NCBI GenBank assembly: GCA_003140785.1
Contig: PLKY01000220.1
Location: 154 to 11,857, forward strand
From: Acidobacteriaceae bacterium
Lineage (GTDB): Bacteria > Acidobacteriota > Terriglobia > Terriglobales > Acidobacteriaceae
DNA length: 11,704 nucleotides
Direction: 5' to 3'
Position 1 is the first letter of the stretch. Every line of letters begins with the position of its first letter. Made by a program: the position numbers and the translations under genes. Below, piece after piece: positions 7,038 to 11,704 of the stretch. The notes beneath the pieces are model-generated. The model searched no databases. It was not told where the DNA came from and worked only from the letters and a program-made list of their open reading frames with translations.

Positions 7038-7916
7038 TTATCCCAGCACAATCACCGGCTGAAAAAGCGTCCCTGCCAATCTTCTTGCGATCGCTACCAG
7101 GTCGCGCTGCCCGGAGAAGACTTTGACGAGTTCGATCTGCGAGAATTCAGCGAGGTTCGCTTGTCCCCCATTGCGCAGCCGACCCAATGCAATCTCGTCG
7201 GCGGTCACTGCGGGCATCTCCGGCAACATTTTCCGGGGATGAATGCATTTCGCTTCGAGTGCTTCTACGTTGCCCGACAGGGGCTCTAACTCTTCGAGCA
7301 TGTGAGCCTCGGCTAACCCGAAGGCACCGGCCGCGGTCCTCCGTAAACTGCTCAAGTGCGCCCCGCAACCTAACTCCTGTCCGAGTTCATGCGCCACGGA
7401 CCGCACATAGCCGCCAGCACTGACACTCATGTGAAACTGCGCCTCGTCGCCTTCCAACCCGTCGATCACAAAAGAAGAGATACGAATTGTTGCAGGCTTC
7501 AACGTCACCGGCTTGCCTGCGCGCGCCAACTTATAAGCCGGAGTTCCCTGGACCTTCTTTGCAGAAAATGGAGGAGGGACCTGACCGATCTCCCCGTGAA
7601 ATCGAGCGGCTGCCACGCGAATCTTGTCAAGCGTCAACTGCGGCTTGACGCATGCGCCTGCAGGCTCACCTTCTGCGTCGTAGGTATCCGTCGCAAACCC
7701 AAAACGAATGGTTCCTGAATAGCTTTTCTCGGCTGAAGAAAAGTATTGTGCGAGCCGAGTGTATCTACCGACCAAGAGAGGCAGAACGCCTGTGGCCATG
7801 GGATCGAGCGTGCCCAGGTGACCAATGGAACGCTCTCCCGTAATCTTGCGGAGCCTCGAGACCACATCGTGGCTGGTCATGCCGCCTGGCTTATCGATGA
7901 CTAGAAGTCCGTTCAC
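7038..7916 (-). CDS. truB: tRNA pseudouridine(55) synthase TruB
   Basis: The enzyme converts uridine 55 in the T-loop of almost all tRNAs to pseudouridine. It has 292 residues, within the bacterial range. The start is the typical TruB opening GLLVIDKPGGMTSHDVV. The catalytic Asp38 lies in GHLGTLDPMATGVLPL. Tyr66 in KSYSGTIRFG, the PPPFSAKKVQG loop (about 114-124) and GGYVRS with Tyr170 and Arg172 match the other conserved substrate-binding blocks. The C-terminal 60 residues are a short RNA-binding extension. The GTG start (7916-7914) lies 31 nt after the folE stop on the same strand, so it may be the last gene of the pterin operon. Only a weak AGAG precedes it, and TAGAGT exactly 6 nt before the GTG could give an additional leaderless transcript. 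Confidence 0.96.
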   Translation of the reverse strand: MNGLLVIDKPGGMTSHDVVSRLRKITGERSIGHLGTLDPMATGVLPLLVGRYTRLAQYFSSAEKSYSGTIRFGFATDTYDAEGEPAGACVKPQLTLDKIRVAAARFHGEIGQVPPPFSAKKVQGTPAYKLARAGKPVTLKPATIRISSFVIDGLEGDEAQFHMSVSAGGYVRSVAHELGQELGCGAHLSSLRRTAAGAFGLAEAHMLEELEPLSGNVEALEAKCIHPRKMLPEMPAVTADEIALGRLRNGGQANLAEFSQIELVKVFSGQRDLVAIARRLAGTLFQPVIVLG

Positions 7917-7922
7917 CCAACA

Positions 7923-7928
7923 ACTCTA
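7923..7928 (-). promoter_or_regulatory. Candidate internal -10 element for truB
   Basis: The minus strand reads TAGAGT, ending 6 nt before the truB GTG. The spacing is the same as in the tesA and thioredoxin cases. The match to TATAAT is four of six with no -35, so taken alone this is weak. Confidence 0.25.
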
Positions 7929-7947
7929 GTGCAACTTCGTCCACGGT

Positions 7948-8574
7948 TCATAATCCGTAGGAAGCTGGCTGCCTAACAAGCGAGAGAAACTCGGACCGGG
8001 TTTCCTTTTGGCGGAAGCAGCCAACCATCGCCGAAGTGACCGTGGAGGAATGCTGCTTCTCGATGCCCCGCATCATCATGCAAAGGTGCCGGGCCTCGAT
8101 CACAACTCCCACACCCTGGGGATGAATCGCATCCTGGATTGCGTCCGCGATCTGTCGCGTGAGCCGCTCCTGCACTTGCAGACGCCTCGCGAAGACTTCG
8201 ACCAGCCGCGGAATCTTGCTAAGTCCGATCACCTTGCCTTTGGGAATATAGGCCACATGGACCTTACCAAAAAATGGCAGCATGTGATGCTCGCAGAGCG
8301 AGAACATCTCCACATCTTTCACAATGACCATCTCGTCGTAGTCCACATCGAAGAGCGCGCCGTGCAGAATCTTAGTTGGATCCTCGTTGTAGCCCTTGGT
8401 CAAAAAGGCCATCGACTTCTCAACTCTTGCCGGAGTCGCAACCAGACCATCCCGGTTGGGATCTTCGCCCAATCGGCTAAGGATCTCGCGATACATCTCC
8501 TGGGTGCTAAATTCGCTTAGTCCCTCCGCCGCTACCCGCCGAACCGGCTTACTCACTGCGATCGGTTGCGCCAT
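7948..8574 (-). CDS. folE: GTP cyclohydrolase I (FolE)
   Basis: The enzyme opens the guanine ring of GTP and forms 7,8-dihydroneopterin triphosphate, the first step of folate, biopterin and queuosine-type pathways, in the cytoplasm. It has 208 residues, typical of type IA enzymes. Zn ligands are Cys94 and His97 in SLCEHHMLPF and Cys165 in RHLCMMMRG; catalytic His96 and His163 are present. GEDPNRDGLVATPARV (about 36-51) and the late SSTVTSAMVG block are diagnostic. The start is ATG at 8574-8572 with GGAGG (8588-8584) 9 nt upstream. It lies 41 nt after the second PTPS gene on the same strand, which places it directly before its pathway partners' substrate step and implies co-expression. Confidence 0.97.
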   Translation of the reverse strand: MAQPIAVSKPVRRVAAEGLSEFSTQEMYREILSRLGEDPNRDGLVATPARVEKSMAFLTKGYNEDPTKILHGALFDVDYDEMVIVKDVEMFSLCEHHMLPFFGKVHVAYIPKGKVIGLSKIPRLVEVFARRLQVQERLTRQIADAIQDAIHPQGVGVVIEARHLCMMMRGIEKQHSSTVTSAMVGCFRQKETRSEFLSLVRQPASYGL

Positions 8575-8615
8575 CTCTTTCGTCCTCCAGCTCGATCATT
8601 CTAGGCGTTGTGCCT

Positions 8616-9062
8616 CTAACTGCTCCTACGCTCCATGAGGCTCATATCCTCATCATCCGTGTCCCAACACTGAAAGAAGTTGTTCTCCGTCTCCTCTACC
8701 CGCACGTATTCCAGCTTGGCAACCGGAAGTGCGGTCTTCAGCAATCCAAAGACGGCTTTACAGAGATTCTCAGTCGTCGGCACTCGATTCTCAAAGAACG
8801 GATCGAGGTTCAGATTCGTGTGGTCAAAGCGGACCAGCACTCTTGTTCGCACGACTTCATCCAATGCCGCTAAGTCGATCACCATTCCAGTTTCCGCTTG
8901 AACCTGCCCTCCAACCAGAAGCTCCACCACATAGTTATGCCCGTGGCCGTGCGGGTTATTACATTTCCCGTATGCTGCACGATTCTCCTCTTCCGAGAGT
9001 GCATCCGAATGCAGCCTGTGGCTGGCGCTCAACGTGTACCGTCGACCAAAGTACGCCTTCAT
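8616..9062 (-). CDS. 6-pyruvoyl-tetrahydropterin synthase/QueD family protein, second copy
   Basis: PTPS/QueD-fold enzymes act on dihydroneopterin triphosphate, the FolE product, to give 6-pyruvoyl- or 6-carboxy-tetrahydropterin. This 148-residue copy has all active-site residues: Zn ligands His15, His40 and His42, Cys34 in GKCNNPHGHGHNY, Asp80-His81 in FDHTNLNLD, pterin-binding Glu99 in PTTEN, and a late Glu124 in VEETENN. The Cys lies five residues before HGH, as in animal-type PTPS; classical QueD has three residues there (from memory). It carries an acidic C-terminal tail of about 20 residues not found in the neighbouring copy. The ATG overlaps the stop of the upstream paralogue by 4 nt (ATGA), and a GAGGGGA Shine-Dalgarno lies just before it, so translation is coupled. 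Whether it makes a biopterin-type or queuosine precursor cannot be decided from sequence alone. Confidence 0.9.
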   Translation of the reverse strand: MKAYFGRRYTLSASHRLHSDALSEEENRAAYGKCNNPHGHGHNYVVELLVGGQVQAETGMVIDLAALDEVVRTRVLVRFDHTNLNLDPFFENRVPTTENLCKAVFGLLKTALPVAKLEYVRVEETENNFFQCWDTDDEDMSLMERRSS

Positions 9063-9478
9063 GCTTCCCCTCTGTATTCGGCAAAAATCTCCGGCGTCTC
9101 ATAGACCCGGACTCTTCTCAAGCGCGCTGCTCCAGCCTCGGCCAGCGAAGGTTCCAGACGCCTCCATGCCGCAATGGCAATGTTTTCGGTCGTCGGAATG
9201 GCTGTCTTAAACTCGGGAACCTCAAGGTTCAGATGGCGGTGGTCATACGCCGATAACACCTCGCGCTCAATCACATCTTTTAACCATTTCAGATCGACAA
9301 CAAACCCGGTGATTGGGTCCGGGGTACCGGCGACGGTTACTTCCAATGTGTAGTTATGCCCGTGTCCGTTGCGGTTCGCGCAACGCCCAAAAACCTTCTC
9401 GTTCTCCTCGGTCGACCACTCGTCGTTCCAGTAGTAATGGGAGGCCGAAAATGTCGCTCGTCTCGTCAGTTCAACCAT
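9059..9478 (-). CDS. 6-pyruvoyl-tetrahydropterin synthase/QueD family protein, first copy
   Basis: This is the first gene of the likely PTPS-PTPS-folE-truB operon. It has 139 residues, the normal length for the family. Zn ligands are His14 (SASH), His39 and His41 (HGHNY); the catalytic Cys33 lies in GRCANRNGHGHNY, again with five residues before HGH. Asp79-His80 (YDHRHLNLE), Glu99 (PTTEN) and Glu127 (VYETPE) complete the set. It ends in EYRGE, as animal-type PTPS proteins end in YKGE, and is the more canonical of the two copies. The two copies share the motif framework but differ over most other positions, so they are old paralogues rather than a recent duplication. The ATG at 9478-9476 has GGAG 5 nt upstream. 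The product could be a tetrahydropterin or 6-carboxytetrahydropterin; the distinction needs biochemistry. Confidence 0.91.
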   Translation of the reverse strand: MVELTRRATFSASHYYWNDEWSTEENEKVFGRCANRNGHGHNYTLEVTVAGTPDPITGFVVDLKWLKDVIEREVLSAYDHRHLNLEVPEFKTAIPTTENIAIAAWRRLEPSLAEAGAARLRRVRVYETPEIFAEYRGEA

Positions 9479-9508
9479 TCAATCTCCACTTGAAGACGAT
9501 GCCGAAAC

Positions 9509-9514
9509 TCTATA
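9509..9514 (-). promoter_or_regulatory. Weak candidate -10 for the pterin operon
   Basis: The 109-nt gap between the glycosyltransferase stop and the first PTPS gene reads TATAGA on the minus strand, about 30 nt before the PTPS start. No -35 hexamer is apparent. A promoter is expected here because a terminator-like hairpin ends the preceding gene, but the motif itself is weak. Confidence 0.22.
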
Positions 9515-9556
9515 ATTTGCTTCATTCAATTGCGCAGGAAGAACACCTTAGCAACG

Positions 9557-9587
9557 AAAAGATGGACTTGCACGCACGAATGCGCAC
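9557..9587 (-). terminator. Possible terminator of the glycosyltransferase gene
   Basis: Directly after the TGA stop, minus-strand bases 9587-9581 pair with 9576-9570 (7 pairs including two G-U) around a TTCG tetraloop. TTTT follows 9 nt later at 9560-9557. The T-run is short and distant, so efficiency would be partial. Confidence 0.3.
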
Positions 9588-10769
9588 TCAACCGGCATAC
9601 GTGCGTCCCTTCCAGCTTACTTGTTTAAGGACCTTATGCTGAAACCAACTGCGGTATAAAAGCACAGCAAACAGTGGCAGGCCGAGTGGTGATAAAGCGC
9701 AATCCATGAAGCGAAAGTTCGACTTGGCAACCCGTGCATAGAAGCGGATCAGGTTGCGCACCCACAGCAACAACAGTAACCAACCAGCGCCCAGCCATTC
9801 CAGCGAGTGAGCCGCAAAGCGCGCGCTCCACAGCTCGATGGCCAACCACGGCAGCCCAATCAGGAGCGCAATATCGAGGACCCTCCAGGCCGCGAGAATC
9901 AATGCATTATTAAACAAGAGCGCGAGGTTCTTCGTCCATCCTTTTATCATTGCAGAGCTTGTTCGGTACATTTGCGTAGCAACCGCATCCTCGGCATAGC
10001 GGAATCGCAGCCCAATCTTGCGCCGCTTGGCTAGATTTGCAAGTTCCACGTCTTCCAATACCCTGTCGGCCACCGCCTTGTGTCCGCCCAAACGACGGTA
10101 GGCTTCCCGCTCCACCAGCAGAAACTGACCATTTGCGGCCGCGATGCGTTGGTTGGGGTCCGAGACTTCGGCCGGAGGATACGCCAGCGCCAGTTCGCAA
10201 AAGATCAGGGGCATCAGGGTGCGCTGCATGATTCCGCTGACGATCTGCCGCGGCGAGTAACTCAGCATCCCAACCTTGTGCCGTGCCGCCTCGTGCATCG
10301 CCCGATGCAGGTCGCCCGGCTCGTGCACGGTATCTGCATCGGTAAATAGCAGCCAGCGTCCGCGTGCTTTTCGTGCCGCCGTCCAAATGGCATTTGCCTT
10401 GCCGGTCCATCCCTTCTCCAGCTTGTTGGCCGGTGTGACCGTCACACCTGCAATGCTGCGGGCGATCTCGGCAGTGCGATCCGTCGATTGGTCGTCCACG
10501 ACGATCAGCTCCCAGTCTCGGCCGAGTGTGAAGACCTGATCTGACTGCTGCACGAGCGACTCCAGGCAAGCCCGAAGGCAGTCTTCTTCATTCCGCGCTG
10601 GAACGATGACCGTCAGCTCAAGCAGCTCTTCTGGCTCAGGCTGGTCAAAGACTGTGCCCTTTGGAGCGGGAATTGTGAGCGGTTCGGACGATTCAGTGGA
10701 AAGACCGAGGACCGGTTTCCAGGCTCGTCCTTCGGTCGAACCTTCGTTTTTTGACTCGTCGGTCCCCAA
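9588..10769 (-). CDS. Membrane-anchored family-2 glycosyltransferase
   Basis: This is a GT-A fold enzyme that transfers a sugar from a nucleotide donor to an acceptor, probably lipid-linked, at the cytoplasmic face of the inner membrane. Of 393 residues, about 52-240 form the GT2 domain: LTVIVPARNEED (52-63), VVDDQSTDRT (90-99) with the nucleotide-binding Asp, the DxD-type TDADT (143-147), AANGQFLLVE (211-220) and the acidic LEDVELA (238-244). In place of the QxxRW motif of processive synthases it has GWTKN (277-281), as in CrtQ- and HpnB-like enzymes. Hydrophobic segments at about 288-312, 325-345 and 360-375 anchor the C-terminus, which ends in WKGRTY, common in carotenoid/hopanoid-type glycosyltransferases. 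The first 50 residues are a Ser/Glu/Pro-rich extension. The TTG at 10769-10767 is the only usual start, because an in-frame TGA lies two codons upstream; AAAGGG precedes it. The acceptor is unknown. Confidence 0.85.
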   Translation of the reverse strand: MGTDESKNEGSTEGRAWKPVLGLSTESSEPLTIPAPKGTVFDQPEPEELLELTVIVPARNEEDCLRACLESLVQQSDQVFTLGRDWELIVVDDQSTDRTAEIARSIAGVTVTPANKLEKGWTGKANAIWTAARKARGRWLLFTDADTVHEPGDLHRAMHEAARHKVGMLSYSPRQIVSGIMQRTLMPLIFCELALAYPPAEVSDPNQRIAAANGQFLLVEREAYRRLGGHKAVADRVLEDVELANLAKRRKIGLRFRYAEDAVATQMYRTSSAMIKGWTKNLALLFNNALILAAWRVLDIALLIGLPWLAIELWSARFAAHSLEWLGAGWLLLLLWVRNLIRFYARVAKSNFRFMDCALSPLGLPLFAVLLYRSWFQHKVLKQVSWKGRTYAG

Positions 10770-10791
10770 GACTCAGCGCCCTTTCGTTCAG

Positions 10792-10797
10792 TATTAT
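10792..10797 (+). promoter_or_regulatory. Candidate -10 element of the thioredoxin-like gene
   Basis: TATTAT (five of six consensus bases) ends exactly 6 nt before the GTG at 10804, so the transcript would start at or near the codon. The AAGGAT between them is too close to the GTG to act as a ribosome binding site, which favours a leaderless reading. Confidence 0.4.
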
Positions 10798-10798
10798 A
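10793..10798 (-). promoter_or_regulatory. Candidate -10 element of the glycosyltransferase gene
   Basis: The minus strand reads a perfect TATAAT, ending 23 nt before the TTG start. This leaves room for a short leader with the AAAGGG ribosome binding site. It shares five bases with the opposing TATTAT, so the two promoters are likely mutually exclusive. No convincing -35 is seen. Confidence 0.4.
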
Positions 10799-10803
10799 AG
10801 GAT

Positions 10804-11295
10804 GTGCGGCACTCTAGATTTCCAGCCCTTGTTCTCCTCATCGCTCTGGCCGCGGTCCCAGGTTGCGACCGTGGCGCTCACCCGAAGCAGGCAGGAAAAC
10901 CGGCTCCGGACTTCACAGTTTCTGACGGAAGAACTTCGATTCATCTTGCCGACTACCGCGGCAAAGTTGTGCTTCTGAACTTTTGGTGGAGCCAGTGCGG
11001 GCCATGCATCGAAGAGTTACCCTCGCTATTGCAGCTTCATCACGACGACCCCAACCTCGCTGTCCTGGCTGTCAGCATCGACGAGGATCCAGACTCCTAT
11101 TCGAACTTCATCCGACGCCGCCATGTCGACCTGGTTACAGTCCGCGATCCAGGTGAAACGGCTGCCAGGCTATTCAACACAGACATGTGGCCCGAAACGT
11201 ACCTCATCGACCGCAACGGCGTCATTCGGCGCAAATTTGTTGGTGCAACCGATTGGTCCGACCCTGAGATCCGGAAATATCTAAAGAGTCTCTGA
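10804..11295 (+). CDS. Thioredoxin-like lipoprotein (TlpA/ResA-type redoxin)
   Basis: This is a membrane-tethered periplasmic thiol-disulfide protein of the AhpC/TSA-TlpA-ResA group, which reduces disulfides in exported proteins or haem-binding sites. With the start at GTG 10804 it has 163 residues: a lipoprotein signal peptide (about 5-20) ending in the lipobox VPGC with Cys21 as the lipidated residue, a redoxin opening GKPAPDFTV (31-39), the strand VVLLNFWWSQ, and the active-site motif CGPC (Cys65-Cys68) followed by IEELPSL. The cis-proline is Pro110 in MWPETYLID, and GVIRRKFVG follows. The reading frame is open further upstream to 10606, but that part overlaps the opposing glycosyltransferase and would bury the signal peptide, so the GTG is preferred. 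The exact partner is unknown; no cytochrome maturation gene is present nearby. Confidence 0.9.
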   Translation: MRHSRFPALVLLIALAAVPGCDRGAHPKQAGKPAPDFTVSDGRTSIHLADYRGKVVLLNFWWSQCGPCIEELPSLLQLHHDDPNLAVLAVSIDEDPDSYSNFIRRRHVDLVTVRDPGETAARLFNTDMWPETYLIDRNGVIRRKFVGATDWSDPEIRKYLKSL

Positions 11296-11345
11296 AAACT
11301 GGTGGACCGAATTCTCGACCCAGGGGAGCTCATCGGGATCGCTGC

Positions 11346-11351
11346 TATCAT
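11346..11351 (+). promoter_or_regulatory. Candidate -10 element of the small HMA-like gene
   Basis: TATCAT lies 8 nt before the ATG at 11360, and no ribosome binding site is visible in between. A very short or absent leader is possible, but the motif has no -35. Read-through from the thioredoxin gene 64 nt upstream is an alternative. Confidence 0.22.
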
Positions 11352-11359
11352 CCTCTTAT

Positions 11360-11623
11360 ATGACGCAGGTGGACATTCTCTATCGCTACGGAGCCGCGCC
11401 AACCGAGGCAGTCACGTTTGCGCTCGCGAACATCCGGGAGGTCTACGGAATTCGCCGCCTCGCATTCGATCGCGGGGCACGCACCTTGCGTGTGGAGTAC
11501 GACGCGACCCGTCTGAATGCACCCGCGGTGACCGGGCTGGTGCGCCAGGCAGGGCTTGACATCGAAGAAGAACTGCCCTTGATTCCGCCCCAACCGACAC
11601 CCGAATCCGCGCCGGCGGCATAA
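11360..11623 (+). CDS. Small HMA-like domain protein without the CxxC metal site
   Basis: This 87-residue protein has no certain function. The order of predicted elements is that of a heavy-metal-associated (ferredoxin-like, beta-alpha-beta-beta-alpha-beta) domain: VDILYRY (4-10), helix about 13-28, GIRRLAFDRG (30-39), TLRVEYDAT (42-50), helix about 53-65 and AGLDIEEEL (64-72), then a Pro-rich tail. The last part resembles the AGYDVEE end of HMA domains. The GMxCxxC loop that binds copper is replaced by YGAAPTEA, and the protein has no cysteine at all, so metal binding by the usual route is excluded. It may be a degenerate chaperone fold used for protein contacts. The ATG start is chosen because the hydrophobic first strand follows directly; there is no Shine-Dalgarno. 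It lies 64 nt after the thioredoxin-like gene on the same strand and may be co-transcribed. Confidence 0.7.
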   Translation: MTQVDILYRYGAAPTEAVTFALANIREVYGIRRLAFDRGARTLRVEYDATRLNAPAVTGLVRQAGLDIEEELPLIPPQPTPESAPAA

Positions 11624-11632
11624 TGCGATCAA

Positions 11633-11661
11633 TTGCACAGCCCTCAAATTCTTGTTAATCT
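11633..11661 (+). promoter_or_regulatory. Candidate promoter of the tRNA gene at the right edge
   Basis: TTGCAC (11633-11638) and TAATCT (11656-11661) are spaced by 17 nt, and the implied start near 11668 leaves a leader of about 20 nt before the tRNA. The hexamers match the consensus only in their key bases. Confidence 0.4.
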
Positions 11662-11687
11662 GACAGAGGTTCATCCCCGAACCGTGT

Positions 11688-11704
11688 GCGCCCGTAGCTC
11701 AGCT
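11688..11704 (+). tRNA. 5' end of a tRNA gene, probably tRNA-Arg (truncated by window edge)
   Basis: GCGCCCGTAGCTCAGCT has the order of a tRNA 5' end: a 7-nt acceptor strand GCGCCCG, then TA, the D-stem arm GCTC, and AGCT at the start of the D-loop. The acceptor sequence with this D-arm is typical of bacterial arginine tRNAs, but the anticodon lies outside the window, so the identity is a guess. Confidence 0.75.

Noticed and set aside
9490..9516. Plus-strand TTGAAG-N15-TATAAT promoter-like pair
   Set aside because: The spacer is short, and nothing on the plus strand downstream before 10804 is a gene; an antisense transcript is possible but unsupported.
10606..10803. Longer N-terminus of the thioredoxin-like protein
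   Set aside because: These 66 codons overlap the opposing glycosyltransferase and would place the lipoprotein signal peptide in mid-protein; the GTG at 10804 gives a normal lipoprotein.
11302..11559. 85-codon plus-strand frame overlapping the HMA-like gene
   Set aside because: It has low-complexity, Arg-rich content and no fold pattern; the frame starting at 11360 has a coherent domain pattern.
1..11704. CRISPR array, insertion sequence, prophage or defence island
   Set aside because: No regularly spaced repeats, transposase, integrase or terminal inverted repeats were seen; the only integration-prone feature is the partial tRNA at the right edge, with no integrase beside it in the window.

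Overview
The window is about 11.7 kb of moderately GC-rich bacterial chromosome. It carries ordinary, tightly packed genes and shows no insertion sequence, phage or CRISPR signature. The proteins look like those of a Gram-negative, most likely an acidobacterium (Terriglobia-type). That placement is inferred from protein style, a lipoprotein thioredoxin and the mix of pathways; no rRNA gene is present to settle it.

Layout from left to right. (1) 2-2821 (+): a heavy-metal RND efflux pump (CzcA/CusA family), with its start cut off by the window edge. (2) 2822-2992: a convergent gap holding a 16-bp site one base from the classical parS centromere sequence, plus weak terminator-like hairpins. (3) 2993-6269 (-): a translationally coupled ABC exporter pair, ATPase YbbA then FtsX-type permease YbbP. 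It is divergent from (4) tesA, 6398-7024 (+), a secreted SGNH esterase/lysophospholipase. This is the same ybbP-ybbA/tesA arrangement known from Escherichia coli. An 18-bp imperfect dyad sits in the shared promoter region. (5) 7038-9478 (-): a probable operon read from right to left: two different PTPS/QueD-family proteins overlapping by 4 nt, then folE (GTP cyclohydrolase I), then truB (tRNA pseudouridine-55 synthase). (6) 9588-10769 (-): a membrane-anchored family-2 glycosyltransferase, divergent across only 34 bp from (7) 10804-11295 (+), a TlpA/ResA-like lipoprotein thioredoxin. (8) 11360-11623 (+): a small protein with an HMA-like pattern but no CxxC metal site. (9) From 11688: the first 17 nt of a tRNA gene, probably tRNA-Arg, with a promoter-like sequence before it.

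How the genes work together. YbbA and YbbP form one transporter whose genetic partner is TesA. FolE makes 7,8-dihydroneopterin triphosphate, the substrate of PTPS-family enzymes, so the two PTPS genes and folE form a pterin (or queuosine-precursor) module; two intact paralogues side by side suggest two products or a hetero-oligomer. The RND pump is not visibly linked to its neighbours. The most unusual non-coding signals are the parS-like site, the tesA/ybbA dyad, and a recurring TAnnnT-N6-GTG geometry upstream of three genes that lack a strong ribosome binding site, which suggests leaderless transcripts. I found no convincing new multi-gene defence or mobile system.
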